From positions 3,228,001 through 3,292,000 of the forward strand of contig JABXYP010000001.1 of assembly GCA_024701455.1 (NCBI GenBank): a stretch of DNA of 64,000 nucleotides, read 5' to 3'. Positions 26,460 to 35,985 of this stretch are shown piece by piece. This stretch comes from Bacillus sp. A301a_S52. Its GTDB lineage: Bacteria > Bacillota > Bacilli > Bacillales > Salisediminibacteriaceae. The notes beneath the pieces are model-generated. The model saw only the letters and a program-made list of their open reading frames with translations. It was not told the origin of the DNA and made no database searches. The translations under genes and the position numbers were made by a program. The first letter of the stretch is position 1, and each line of letters opens with the position of its first letter.

Positions 26460-26646
26460 ACGAACATCCCTCCCTGGTATTAGTTCGATCTCGAGTGAAA
26501 CGTGATGAACTTAACAATGTTGTTCCGTTCTTACCACCTGAAAAGCCTTGCACGGATCCCTTTACTATTCAATTGTCTTATTTAACAACAATTACTAACC
26601 ATTGTATTAAAAAAGTAGCGCAATGTGTAGTCTTAATTTCGCTCTT

Positions 26647-29013
26647 TTACCTATTGTCGTCTTTATGGGTATGGTTTGTCAAATAAACCTCTCTCGGTTT
26701 GCTTCCTCGTTGGGGAGATACAAGCCCTCGTGCTTCCATATCATCAATCATACGAGCAGCTCTATTATAGCCGATACGAAAACGTCGTTGAATCAATGAA
26801 GCTGAAGCAGCTTGTTGCTCAACAACAAACTCCCATACTTCTTCAAATAACGAATCTTCTGTTTCTGCGGCTACTTGCTCTTTCAATTCTGCCTTTTCAA
26901 ATAAATAACCTGGATGTTGTGAGTGCTTGACATAGTCTACAACACGCTCTATTTCATCATCTGAGACGAACGTTCCTTGAAGTCTAACAGGCTTTGACGT
27001 ACCACTTTCTAATAAAAGCATGTCCCCTTTTCCAAGCAACTTTTCTGCCCCGCCACCATCGAGAATCGTTCTGGAGTCAGCTTGAGAAGATACAGAGAAA
27101 GCCACTCTTGTAGGGATATTAGCTTTAATAAGCCCTGTAATAACATCTACAGAAGGTCGTTGGGTCGCAACGAGCAGATGGATACCACACGCTCTTGCCT
27201 TTTGAGCAATACGACAGATAGAATCTTCAACATCTTGTGGGGCCACCATCATGAGGTCTGCCAGCTCATCTACGACAATAAGAATATAAGGAAGCGAGTC
27301 ACCTTCTTGACCATTCTCCTTGATCTTCTTATTATAACGGGCTATATCTCTTGCACCTGCTCTAGCAAACTCTTCATAACGTCTCTCCATTTCTGCTACA
27401 GCCCACTTCAAGCTTTCTGTTGCTTCTTTTGGATCATTAATGACTGGTGCTGCTAAATGTGGAACATCATTATAAGGTGCAAGTTCTACGATTTTAGGAT
27501 CGATCAATAGAAGTCGAACATCATCAGGAGATGCTTTATATATTATGCTTGTTAAAATAGAGTTGACACACACACTTTTACCTGACCCGGTGGCCCCAGC
27601 GATTAACCCGTGAGGCATTTTTTGTAGATCCATAATGACCGGTTCTCCCGATAACCCTTTTCCCATAGCAACTGCCAAAGGTGAAGGATGCTGTTGAAAA
27701 ATAGGGTCGTCAAGCAGCTCTCTTAAAAAAACAGGCTCTGCGTTCTCATTAGGCACTTCAATTCCTATCGTGTTTTTTCCTGGAATCGGCGCTTCAATAC
27801 GAATTTCCCTTGCTGCCAAACTGAGTTTTAAATCATCCGTTAAGTTCACAATTTTACTCACTTTAACACCTGGCTCCGGCTGAACTTCAAAGCGAGTTAC
27901 CGCTGGCCCCTTTGTTACTCCGGTCACATGAGCTCGAATATGAAAATATTCAAATGTACTGTTTAACTGATGCGCTTTTTCATCAAGCCACCAATCGTCA
28001 TCCCCAGTGTTCACTTTCGTATGGTTGAGCAAATTTAGTGTAGGAAAATCATATGTCGGTTCTTCCCCTTCACTGAGACTACTGACCAAATCCGTTGTAG
28101 AAGTGGGGGGGATCTCAGAGAGTGATTGTATATCAGCCTTCTTTTTACCCGGTGATAACGGCTGTTGCGCCATGATATGTGCTTTTTCACTTTCCGGCTT
28201 TGGCGTATCAGCTAACCAATCGCTTTCTTTACCATCACTCTCTAAGTCGTTCGACACGGGCATTGCTGAGCTAGGAGTTGATTCACTCCACTGCTCTGTC
28301 ATTAATACATCACTACTATCATTATCAAGTGGAGGATTTTCATCTGTCTCCTTCTTCTCCCACATTTGCTTATGAACAGCCTGATTGGCATTTCTTCTAT
28401 GAGAAGCCCCTCTCACCTCTGAAGCCTCTACGGCCTTAATGATGTCTTCTTTCTTTTCTTCTCTCTCCTGGATAGCTCTATCACGTTGTCCTTCTTTATT
28501 AAGGGGGGTTACTCTAACGATAGGGCGTTTCTTACTATCAAGTGTCCCCCCCGTCCTTGATTGCCTCTCTCCATAGCCGTGAACCGGTGATGGTATAGAT
28601 CGGGCTCTAAAATCATGCCCTTGAAACATTCTTCTTTCTGCTGTGTTGTTCCCTTCATGAGAAACTGCCTCTTGTTTCATCAACTTTTTTTGAAATGGTC
28701 TCATCTCAGTACGTCGTTCAGTCACAGGCCTTGAAACTCCTCCGCTTGGACTTGTGCCAGATCGAGACGGCCCCTTTTGATCAGTGGGAGTGTCTTTAAT
28801 AACAGGAAACCTAAAGCTCCCTTTAGGATATTGGCGAAGTACTTTCACATCATATTGACTTCTTTTGACTGGACGGTTTAATGGCTGAGCTCCCTGAATC
28901 GAAACTGAGCGTTTCTGCTTTTCAGGTCGCTTTGCTATCGATTCTTCCTCATCATCTGGAAACATCCACTTTTTTATTTTCGATATAAATCCATCAGAAT
29001 TTTTATTCGTCAT
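26647..29013 (-). CDS. sftA: DNA translocase SftA (FtsK/SpoIIIE family, soluble)
   Basis: Moves chromosomal DNA away from the closing septum in vegetative cells. 788 residues from the ATG at 29013, preceded by AGGTGA; the GTG three codons earlier overlaps that site. The N-terminal 330 residues are a low-complexity, charged linker without membrane helices, the hallmark of SftA against SpoIIIE. The FtsK motor follows with Walker A GATGSGKS (473-480) and Walker B in ILIVVDELADLMM. A C-terminal winged-helix gamma domain (RRFRIGYNRAARMIDDME) reads SRS/KOPS-type DNA signals. B. subtilis has the orthologue at the same place, followed by ytpR, which is missing here. Confidence 0.95.
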   Translation of the reverse strand: MTNKNSDGFISKIKKWMFPDDEEESIAKRPEKQKRSVSIQGAQPLNRPVKRSQYDVKVLRQYPKGSFRFPVIKDTPTDQKGPSRSGTSPSGGVSRPVTERRTEMRPFQKKLMKQEAVSHEGNNTAERRMFQGHDFRARSIPSPVHGYGERQSRTGGTLDSKKRPIVRVTPLNKEGQRDRAIQEREEKKEDIIKAVEASEVRGASHRRNANQAVHKQMWEKKETDENPPLDNDSSDVLMTEQWSESTPSSAMPVSNDLESDGKESDWLADTPKPESEKAHIMAQQPLSPGKKKADIQSLSEIPPTSTTDLVSSLSEGEEPTYDFPTLNLLNHTKVNTGDDDWWLDEKAHQLNSTFEYFHIRAHVTGVTKGPAVTRFEVQPEPGVKVSKIVNLTDDLKLSLAAREIRIEAPIPGKNTIGIEVPNENAEPVFLRELLDDPIFQQHPSPLAVAMGKGLSGEPVIMDLQKMPHGLIAGATGSGKSVCVNSILTSIIYKASPDDVRLLLIDPKIVELAPYNDVPHLAAPVINDPKEATESLKWAVAEMERRYEEFARAGARDIARYNKKIKENGQEGDSLPYILIVVDELADLMMVAPQDVEDSICRIAQKARACGIHLLVATQRPSVDVITGLIKANIPTRVAFSVSSQADSRTILDGGGAEKLLGKGDMLLLESGTSKPVRLQGTFVSDDEIERVVDYVKHSQHPGYLFEKAELKEQVAAETEDSLFEEVWEFVVEQQAASASLIQRRFRIGYNRAARMIDDMEARGLVSPQRGSKPREVYLTNHTHKDDNR

Positions 29014-29124
29014 TATTATCACCTATTTCATCTCTTTACACGTTTGAATAAAAAAGAACCACCTTTGGGCGATTCTTCTTTAATCTTCCTTCTTTCATAT
29101 TAACTTTTGTAGCGATAAAAATCA

Positions 29125-29934
29125 TCAATCTTTTTTCTGCTCTTGACGTTTTTTCTGAGCTAAAATAAATATTGGCTCTAATTCTTCATTTTCATACATG
29201 AATGGAAGCGCCGTAATAGGGAGCGCTCCCTCAGAGAAAAATTGAAACACCATTTGTGCTAAGACATCATATCCTACTTCATTTTGAATGTCTCCAAATA
29301 TAATCACATCATGATGTGGAACTGCCACTGTGAGTTGACCCAATGCTTTCTCATTCATCTCTTTTAACAGTGATTCATTAAGTAACCTACTAGCTTCGTA
29401 TCCATCCCCAGTCGTAAGAAAATAAAAAGGATTCCCTGCTACTTTATCTTCTTTCATCTCGTTGTTTAAAGATCTGATATTAAACAGTGCTGTTTCTTTG
29501 ATTTCCTCAAATGTTTTTTTCTCTTTTTCTAATGTTTGTTTGTCAATTAATGAATAAGAGTCTCCTTGATCCAGTGCATAAAAAACACGTGTCTCCGCTG
29601 TATGGTCACTATAAATTAACTGTCTGCCATCCGATGTTTCTGTAGGAAAAGACGTGGAACGGATAACCGGGAAAATGTGACGCTCTCTTCCCGATAGTTC
29701 TAGCTCTGCCGTTAACAGTCTTAATCCTTCAGTAATCGTATTGATCGTTTCTTGTAAAGCTTTTTCTTTATCTTTTTCAAACTTCGGAGCGAGATTAGCT
29801 AAATTGATCGTGACCCCTTTATCAACACGTTTATCAACAATTCTTAGTGTATCTTGTTCCCTATTATATGATGTTACCCAATTAGTATTAGTTAACTTGC
29901 TCTCTATCTCTCGTTTCAATTGAATTGATTTCAT
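29125..29934 (-). CDS. ytpQ: UPF0354/DUF1444 family protein YtpQ
   Basis: 269 residues, the same length as B. subtilis YtpQ. Starts at the ATG at 29934 after GGAGGG; the upstream extension lacks a ribosome binding site. Family hallmarks visible are VTINLANL, HIFPVIRSTSFP, FLTTGDGYEAS and the late VPHHDVIIFGDI. Function unknown. It sits between sftA and ytpP as in B. subtilis. Confidence 0.92.
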   Translation of the reverse strand: MKSIQLKREIESKLTNTNWVTSYNREQDTLRIVDKRVDKGVTINLANLAPKFEKDKEKALQETINTITEGLRLLTAELELSGRERHIFPVIRSTSFPTETSDGRQLIYSDHTAETRVFYALDQGDSYSLIDKQTLEKEKKTFEEIKETALFNIRSLNNEMKEDKVAGNPFYFLTTGDGYEASRLLNESLLKEMNEKALGQLTVAVPHHDVIIFGDIQNEVGYDVLAQMVFQFFSEGALPITALPFMYENEELEPIFILAQKKRQEQKKD

Positions 29935-30186
29935 TGTTTCATCCCTCCAGTACACGGTTAGTTTAACACGCAAGTGCCTCATTACCAATTAACATGCTCA
30001 AAATTGCTAATAGTAGCGTCAAAAAACTGACATGTTCTCAAGTATTCTTTCAGCTTAAATAACAAGAAATTAAGCTAAACAACAACCTGTCTGTCTAAAG
30101 GCACACACTCTGCTCTGATCGCCCGCTTTTTTCGTACTCTCACCGCTCAAGTGATGCATCAATAACACAAACATTTTCATATAAAT
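29935..30186. other. Intergenic stretch between ytpQ and ytpP
   Basis: With the ytpP terminator it makes a 308-base gap. No gene or promoter was recognised in this part. Confidence 0.5.
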
Positions 30187-30217
30187 AGACTGTTGAGAAC
30201 ATTATATCTCAACAGCC
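30187..30217 (-). terminator. Terminator of ytpP
   Basis: GACTGTTGAGA / TCTCAACAGC inverted repeat with a short loop. The minus-strand tail CTATTTATAT is only moderately T-rich. Confidence 0.6.
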
Positions 30218-30242
30218 CATTTATCGCTTAGCTCAAAAAGTA

Positions 30243-30563
30243 TTACTTTTCTTTAGCTTCACTAAGAAAGCCATCAATTTCTTCCTTCGTTTTCCTATCT
30301 TTACTTACAAATCGATGCACTTCTTTACCATTTTTGAACACTATAAAGCTCGGGATACCAAACACTTCTAATTCTTGGCATAATTCAATAAAGTCGTCTC
30401 GGTTCACTTTATAAAACGCCAAGTCACTATGTTTTTCTTCTAACTCAGGTAGCACCGGTTCAATTACCACACAATCAGGGCACCAGCCGGCAGAAAACAT
30501 TAGGACTGTTCCTTCTCCATTTATTACATCACGATATTGTTCAATAGATGTTAATTGCTTCAT
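30243..30563 (-). CDS. ytpP: Thioredoxin-like protein YtpP
   Basis: 106-residue thioredoxin-fold protein with the redox motif Cys28-Pro-Asp-Cys31 (AGWCPDCVVIEP) in place of WCGPC, and the cis-Pro loop FGIPSFIVFKNG. Likely a cytoplasmic thiol-disulfide oxidoreductase; its partner is unknown. AGGAGG stands eight bases before the ATG. It follows the EIIC-like gene by 14 bases on the same strand, so the two may share a transcript. Confidence 0.9.
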   Translation of the reverse strand: MKQLTSIEQYRDVINGEGTVLMFSAGWCPDCVVIEPVLPELEEKHSDLAFYKVNRDDFIELCQELEVFGIPSFIVFKNGKEVHRFVSKDRKTKEEIDGFLSEAKEK

Positions 30564-30577
30564 AACTATTTACCTCC

Positions 30578-31603
30578 TTACGATTTGTCAATCGCCATAT
30601 CACCTAAATTAATTTTATTTAGCCGTCTTAACCATTCTGAGAATACCAAACTAAGGATAGCAGGTGCAAGAAAATGCAACAGAAAAATACTAATTAAAAC
30701 GCCCAGTGAGCTGCCCATAGTATGTATAGTCATGATCTGCCCAACAAATCCACTCGTCCCCATTCCTGCTCCCGCTGGGTTATTTTCCATCATAAACACT
30801 AGCGTAGATATAGGCCCAAGAATAGCCGCTGTCAATGTTGGCGGAATAAGAATATACGGGTTTTTAATAATATTGGCAATTTGCAGCATCGATGTCCCAA
30901 CTCCAATAGCGAGCAAGCCTGCCCATTTATTCTCTCGAAAGCTACTGACAGCAAAGCCGACCATTTGTGCCGCACATCCTACTGTGGCAGCACCGGCAGC
31001 AATTCCTTCAAGCTCAAGCATAAAAGCAATAGCTGCACTCGATATAGGTGCAGTGAGGGCAAGCCCCATAAAAACAGCGACTAAAATCCCCATTACAAAT
31101 GGCTGCTGGTCAGTAGCCCACATGATAAAAGCACCAAATTGACTAATGGCCTGCCCGATGGGAGGGCCGATAAATAAAGCCGTGGTAACACCAGAAGCAA
31201 TCGTTACAAAAGGTGTGACAATGATATCAATTTTTGTTGATTGTGATACTAACTTTCCGATTTCCGTGGAAAGCAATGCAGCAATAAAGCTTCCTGCTGG
31301 ACCTGCCATTTCGCCTCCGGCAGCCCCACTGACAACAGCTGCAAAAAGGACAAGGCGTGGTGCACCTAATCCATACGCAACAGCAACACCTATAGCGGGT
31401 CCTGATAACCCCATAGCTGTCTCACCCATTTGAATAAGCAGCGCGCCACCAGGAACATCACCTAATTGCGTTCCAAGTGTCTCCATGATTAATCCGATAA
31501 TTAACGAAGAGAACAATCCTAAAGCCATATAACTTAATGCTTTTATCACATAATTATGAAAAGAGGGTTCAACCCCTTTCCGTTTTAAAAACTCTTTCAT
31601 CTC
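30578..31603 (-). CDS. PTS_EIIC_2-type membrane protein
   Basis: 341 residues with about nine hydrophobic segments. The segments are Gly- and Ala-rich, such as GLSGPAIGVAVAYGLGAP and ALFIGPPIGQAI, and two conserved-looking Pro/Gly loops, typical of the PTS_EIIC_2 family of putative sugar-transport permease subunits. No IIA or IIB component lies nearby, so transport coupling and substrate are unknown. The ATG at 31603 follows AAAAGGAG; the seven-codon longer frame has none. Probably co-transcribed with ytpP downstream. Confidence 0.8.
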   Translation of the reverse strand, partial: EMKEFLKRKGVEPSFHNYVIKALSYMALGLFSSLIIGLIMETLGTQLGDVPGGALLIQMGETAMGLSGPAIGVAVAYGLGAPRLVLFAAVVSGAAGGEMAGPAGSFIAALLSTEIGKLVSQSTKIDIIVTPFVTIASGVTTALFIGPPIGQAISQFGAFIMWATDQQPFVMGILVAVFMGLALTAPISSAAIAFMLELEGIAAGAATVGCAAQMVGFAVSSFRENKWAGLLAIGVGTSMLQIANIIKNPYILIPPTLTAAILGPISTLVFMMENNPAGAGMGTSGFVGQIMTIHTMGSSLGVLISIFLLHFLAPAILSLVFSEWLRRLNKINLGDMAIDKS

Positions 31604-31847
31604 AAACTCCTTTTCAGAATACAAATCTCTCTTTTAACATGCTGAACATACGATGATGATAACCTGCGTGCTCATTTTTACTTTTATTTTCATCGCACCT
31701 AGCCCACTGTCTTCATTAAATATTAAATACGATATTTGGATTTTTTTACTTTGTGTACGATTAACATCACACACCCATTATATCCATTAGACATCATATC
31801 ATATGTTATGTATTACAACATTTTTTAAAGGACAAAAGATCATAACC
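31604..31847. other. Divergent intergenic region upstream of the EIIC-like gene and ytoQ
   Basis: About 320 bases in total lie between the two divergent genes. Only the ytoQ promoter was recognised. Confidence 0.5.
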
Positions 31848-31876
31848 TTGATTGAAAATGGTTTTTATTTTATTAT
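31848..31876 (+). promoter_or_regulatory. Promoter of ytoQ
   Basis: TTGATT (31848-31853), 17-bp spacer, TATTAT (31871-31876). The predicted transcript begins close to a small hairpin, GACTCTTGAGTC, ahead of the ytoQ ribosome binding site. Confidence 0.6.
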
Positions 31877-31927
31877 GCAGGAAAAGGCGACTCTTGAGTC
31901 ACCAACTATTTTAGGAGGTTAAGACAT

Positions 31928-32374
31928 ATGGAACTCATCGTCTATTTAGCTGGACAAATTCATGATGATTGGCGCAAAACATTAAAAGATAAAGCTTCTG
32001 AAAAAAAACTCCCAATCACATTTGTTGGTCCGATGGAAAACCACGACCGCTCAGATAATATTGGAGAAGAAATTCTCGGACAGCAACCAAATGCTATTCT
32101 AAAAGATGAAGCTGCTTCACAAATGAATAACTTACGGACTCGCGTCCTAATGGAAAAATCAGATATTGTGATTGCTCTCTTTGGAGAGAAATATAAACAA
32201 TGGAACAGTGCTGCTGATGCCGCGTCCGCGGTTGCTTTAAATAAGCCGCTCATTCTAATCAGGCCAGCCGAACTTCACCATCCACTCAAAGAGTTATCTG
32301 AAAAAGCACAAGTAACCGTAGAAACGATCGACCAAGCCTTACACACATTAGCTTATATTTTTGATAACGACTAA
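31928..32374 (+). CDS. ytoQ: YtoQ family protein
   Basis: 148 residues, close to B. subtilis YtoQ. The pattern MELIVYLAGQIHDDWR, FVGPMENHDRSD, a SDIVIALFGEKYKQWN strand and a DAASAVALNKPLILIRP stretch fits the nucleoside deoxyribosyltransferase-like fold. No enzymatic activity is established. TAGGAGG precedes the ATG. Monocistronic with its own promoter and terminator. Confidence 0.92.
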   Translation: MELIVYLAGQIHDDWRKTLKDKASEKKLPITFVGPMENHDRSDNIGEEILGQQPNAILKDEAASQMNNLRTRVLMEKSDIVIALFGEKYKQWNSAADAASAVALNKPLILIRPAELHHPLKELSEKAQVTVETIDQALHTLAYIFDND

Positions 32375-32381
32375 AAACATG

Positions 32382-32416
32382 AACAGGAGCTGATCTTCTT
32401 CTCAGCTCCTGTTTGT
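32382..32416 (+). terminator. Terminator of ytoQ
   Basis: AACAGGAGCTGA / TCAGCTCCTGTT stem with a T-containing tail, eight bases after the stop. Confidence 0.88.
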
Positions 32417-32460
32417 TTAAAATGATTCAACCTTCAAGTGAAGGTGACAGGCACTTGCTT

Positions 32461-33079
32461 ATAAAACGAACCTTCAATCAGTGGGAGTTTTCACTCTTTT
32501 CCCACTGATTGGTAGTTGAGTTAATCAGGACATTAGCGACCGTTAGCTCACGCCTATAGAGAGTTAGCTCTCCTCTCTTTTTTGAGCAAAGTTTACGGAC
32601 GCTTATCTGTGATAAAACGAACCTTCAATCAGTGGGAGTTTTCACTCTTTCCCCACTGATTGGTAGCTGAGTTAATCAGGACATTAGCGACCGTTAGCTC
32701 ACGCCTATAGAGAGTTAGCTCTCCTCTCTTTTTTGAGCAAAGTGGTTTACGGACGCTTATCTGTGATAAAACGAACCTCCAATCAGTGGGAGTTTTCGCT
32801 CTTTCCCCACTGATTGGTAGTTGAGTTAATCAGGACATTAGCGACCGTTAGCTCACGCCTATAGAGAGTTAGCTCTCCTCTCTTTTTTGAGCAAAGTGGT
32901 TTACGGACGCTTATCTGTGATAAAACGAACCTTCAATCAGTGGGAGTTTTCACTCTTTCCCCACTGATTGGTAGCTGAGTTAATCAGGACATTAGCGACC
33001 GTTAGCTCACGCCTAAATAGATTAAGCTCCGCTCTCTATTTTAAGGCGGTAGTATTTACGGGTAGTTATCTGTGATAAA
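32461..33079 (+). repeat. Tandem array of four intergenic repeat units (copies C1-C4)
   Basis: Four head-to-tail units begin with ATAAAACGAACC at 32461, 32612, 32766 and 32920, so the periods are 151, 154 and 154 bp; the last unit ends near 33079. Units C1-C3 differ at only a few positions. C4 diverges in its second half (CTAAATAGATTAAG and ACGGGTAGTTATC). All four have GCGACCGTTA where most dispersed copies have GCGTCCGTTA, which points to local amplification of one ancestor. The array lies between converging ytoQ and a DUF84 gene, with no coding capacity. Confidence 0.95.
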
Positions 33080-33177
33080 GAGGTGAATAACCTCAAACCG
33101 AATAAAACGCATTACACCATTATACGATTCAGGGCTTAGTTTACCACCCTAAATGATAGCCCCTCTTAGGAAAAACA

Positions 33178-33696
33178 TTATACTATTTTAGCTCTCTCAA
33201 ATTGTCCTTTAAGCAGTCGATTAATATGACTAAACATTTCGGATCGTGTCACCTGTAAATTCGTTAAAACACCCACAGCACCTTCATTTTTCCTAACATT
33301 AAGTTTATTTGCATACCGGTCCATAATGTCCCCTAATTCCATCCCTTCTTTTAAACTAGCAGTCATTTCATCAGGTAATGGAATTCGAGCGCCCCCTGCC
33401 TCGAAAAGGTGACCCTCATTTGTTGCAAGAGCTCCCCAGTTACATAAAAAATATTGATCATTTATAACCATGACGCCTCCTTCTAGTCCTAGGGCTACGT
33501 CAGCTGATTCTTTTTCAATAAGATATATCGCCCTGTTAACGGCTCCTTGTTTCGTCTCCTCATCAGTGAGGGGCTGAGAAGACACGCCAGAGGGGACTTC
33601 ATAACCATACACCTCACATGTTTCGCCAAATACGTTACGTACGGACATTAATTTAGCTTCGTTTAGTGTTCCAACCTTTAAAATAGCCATCGTCAC
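33178..33696 (-). CDS. DUF84 family NTPase (inosine/xanthosine triphosphatase-like)
   Basis: 172 residues with the YjjX/DUF84 pattern: KVGTLNEAKLMSV at the start (substrate loop), SGVSSQPLTDEETKQGAVNRA, LGLEGGVM and the late GAVGVLTNLQVTRSEMF. Relatives hydrolyse non-canonical ITP/XTP. The GTG start at 33696 is chosen because AGGAG lies seven bases before it. The ATG two codons later (33690) would be 13 bases away. Convergent with ytoQ across the repeat array; next to ytoP. Confidence 0.85.
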   Translation of the reverse strand: MTMAILKVGTLNEAKLMSVRNVFGETCEVYGYEVPSGVSSQPLTDEETKQGAVNRAIYLIEKESADVALGLEGGVMVINDQYFLCNWGALATNEGHLFEAGGARIPLPDEMTASLKEGMELGDIMDRYANKLNVRKNEGAVGVLTNLQVTRSEMFSHINRLLKGQFERAKIV

Positions 33697-33733
33697 TATT
33701 AATCTCCTTTTTTATTTCGTAGAATTGAAACGA

Positions 33734-33757
33734 AAGAAAACCCCGCCAAAGCGAGAT
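33734..33757 (-). terminator. Terminator of ytoP
   Basis: On the minus strand CTCGC / GCGGG around TTTG, then GTTTTC, about a dozen bases beyond the ytoP stop. Confidence 0.65.
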
Positions 33758-33768
33758 TCTCATTCTTC

Positions 33769-34842
33769 TTACACATTATCACGAATTGTTTGAAGGGTTG
33801 TCTTGTCTGTTTGTTTGACCAGTCTCGTAATCAATTCCTTCGCCGCCTCATAGTCATCGACATGAATGATGGAAGCAGCAGTATGGATATACCTTGAGCA
33901 AATACCAATAACAGCAGAAGGAACCCCACTATTTGATATGTGAACACGTCCAGCATCTGTCCCACCTTGTGAAATGAAAAACTGATACGGAATCTTATTT
34001 GTTTCCGCGGTATCAATGATAAACTCTCTCATTCCTCGATGTGTAATCATCGTACGGTCATAAATTCTTAAAAGTGCTCCTTTACCTAAATGACCAAAAG
34101 CCTCTTTTCCTCCAGTTGCATCATCAGCTGTGCTTGCATCTAACGCATAAAAAATATCCGGCTGAATCATGTTTGCAGCCACTTGAGCCCCACGTAGTCC
34201 TACTTCTTCTTGAACAGTCGCCCCTGAATAGAGCGTATTTGGAATTGTATCCTCTTTAAGCGCTTTTAACAATTCAATGGAGAGTCCTACACCATACCTG
34301 TTATCCCAAGCCTTAGCCATGATTTTCTTCTCATTGGCCATTTTTTCCATCGGGCAAATAGGAATAATTTGCTGGCCTGGCTTCACGCCGATTCGTTCAG
34401 CATCCTCTTTGTTATCCGCTCCAATATCAATATACATATTTTTAATTTCCATCGGCTTATTTCGTTTAGCTTCATCTAAAAGATGCGGTGGAATGGACCC
34501 AACTACACCAGTCACAGGCCCGTTGTCTGTTATAATGTGAAGCCGCTGTGCAAGTAACACTTGACTCCACCAACCGCCCAACGTTTGAAACTGAATTAAT
34601 CCTTTGTCATTAATAGAGGTTACCATAAACCCTACTTCATCCATATGACCGGCAACCATGACCTTTGGCCCATCTTCATCTCCTTTTTTCACGCCAAATA
34701 TCCCGCCTAAGCGGTCTTGAATGATATCATCACTATATTTCTGTAATTCTTTTTTCACGTATCGTCTTACTTCATGTTCAAATCCCGGTGCCCCTGGCAG
34801 CTGAGTCAACGTCTCAAACATTTCGTACGTTTCTTTATTCAT
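33769..34842 (-). CDS. ytoP: M42 family metallopeptidase YtoP
   Basis: Glutamyl-aminopeptidase/endoglucanase-type M42 peptidase, a cytoplasmic di-metal aminopeptidase. 357 residues, the same as B. subtilis YtoP, from the ATG at 34842 after AAGGGAAGGGG. Metal-binding elements seen are [22 protein letters not shown], the catalytic pair in [21 protein letters not shown] and, near the end, the His of [10 protein letters not shown]. Has its own terminator. Confidence 0.94.
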   Translation of the reverse strand: MNKETYEMFETLTQLPGAPGFEHEVRRYVKKELQKYSDDIIQDRLGGIFGVKKGDEDGPKVMVAGHMDEVGFMVTSINDKGLIQFQTLGGWWSQVLLAQRLHIITDNGPVTGVVGSIPPHLLDEAKRNKPMEIKNMYIDIGADNKEDAERIGVKPGQQIIPICPMEKMANEKKIMAKAWDNRYGVGLSIELLKALKEDTIPNTLYSGATVQEEVGLRGAQVAANMIQPDIFYALDASTADDATGGKEAFGHLGKGALLRIYDRTMITHRGMREFIIDTAETNKIPYQFFISQGGTDAGRVHISNSGVPSAVIGICSRYIHTAASIIHVDDYEAAKELITRLVKQTDKTTLQTIRDNV

Positions 34843-35170
34843 GATAAAACCCCTTCCCTTAATCATCAGTATGTATCACTACTATCCATTTTATCGAAAT
34901 GTATCAAGCCTTTCCACTTTTTTCGATAAAGCTAAATTTCAATCAATGGGGGTTTTACTGCCCCTTAAAAGTGGGATAAACGAAATAATCTGCTTATACC
35001 ATTTACTAAATGAAAGGTGGCTAAAGTCTTCCTTTCAACTATTTTTCTCGTAAAATCTTTGATAACGTAAAGTTCTGTTAGACGATTGGCTTTTATAGCT
35101 ACTTTCGATATACTTAGAATGAAATTGATGATATTTGTGAAAGGTATATATTAAGAAAGAGGTGACAGCA

Positions 35171-35494
35171 TTGAGTTGGAAACGCTTTGCAGCTGGAGTT
35201 GGAGCGGGAGTTGCCGTAACGATTCTAGCGAAGAACCAGTTGGACAAATCTGAAGGTAAATTAGCACCTGAAAAAGCCTTAAAATTAGTAAAAAGAAAAA
35301 CTGCACATCTTGGTCAAATTGAAGGGTCATGGATACATATGATAACAGAGGAATTTGAACAAGATCATCTTTTGTTTAACGTCTATCGCGGTGGCCTGAC
35401 GTGTTCTGATACTGGCGGTAACATGTCCGCCTACGAATTTTTTGTAGATGCTGCCACTGGCACCGTTTTAGCACTTAATAAACAAGAAGACTAA
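35171..35494 (+). CDS. ytzB: YtzB, PepSY-domain protein
   Basis: About 107 residues. A short hydrophobic N-terminal segment (WKRFAAGVGAGVAVTILA) comes first, then a PepSY-type domain with EKALKLVKRKT and a strand pair ending YEFFVDAATGTVLALN. Secreted or membrane-anchored PepSY proteins often inhibit or modulate peptidases, and a large subtilase gene follows. The link is only positional. The TTG at 35171 is chosen since AGAGGTGA sits just before it; the GTG at 35162 is inside that site. Confidence 0.85.
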   Translation: MSWKRFAAGVGAGVAVTILAKNQLDKSEGKLAPEKALKLVKRKTAHLGQIEGSWIHMITEEFEQDHLLFNVYRGGLTCSDTGGNMSAYEFFVDAATGTVLALNKQED

Positions 35495-35501
35495 TTATAC
35501 G

Positions 35502-35534
35502 AAACCTGTTGATCTTTTTTCAATAGGTTTTTTT
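35502..35534 (+). terminator. Terminator of ytzB
   Basis: AAACCTGTTG / CAATAGGTTT stem with a long T-run, eight bases after the stop. Confidence 0.82.
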
Positions 35535-35985
35535 CATTTAACTCGTCATACCACTTCTATTTTCACTCATCATTTTAAGCCCCTCTCACAATTTACACAA
35601 AACAATACTTTAGTCCTATCCTCACCTCCTCTCCTTTTAATTTAGTGACTTTCCTCATTTTATTTCGTTCATTTTTCAATCTGTATTTACAAAACATACT
35701 AGTCATTCTGTCGAACCTCTTTTGTTATACGATGATGAAAGATCGGGAAATTTGTCTATTTAGTAGGTCTACTCACCTATTTTTGAGAAAGACCTTTTAA
35801 AAGTTTAGTAATTTCTTTATAAAATTCAGAATAATAAGTCTTTAGTTACAAGGAAATTCCTCTCGTGTGTCGAAATACATTTAGTAAGACGATTCCATTG
35901 TAGGAAATAGATGAATTAATCACGTGTCTTTTTCCATTAATGTTATCTGTCTCTTATTAAAAAAACGATACAAGGAGGAATCTAT
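35535..35985. other. Intergenic stretch upstream of the subtilase gene
   Basis: About 450 AT-rich bases. No gene recognised and no promoter good enough to assign. The length suggests regulatory input for the protease. Confidence 0.5.

Noticed and set aside
34926..34985. CAATCAATGGGGGTTTTACTG near ytoP, similar to the start of the intergenic repeat
   Set aside because: Only one short stretch with several mismatches and no other part of the element; could be an old remnant but not supportable.
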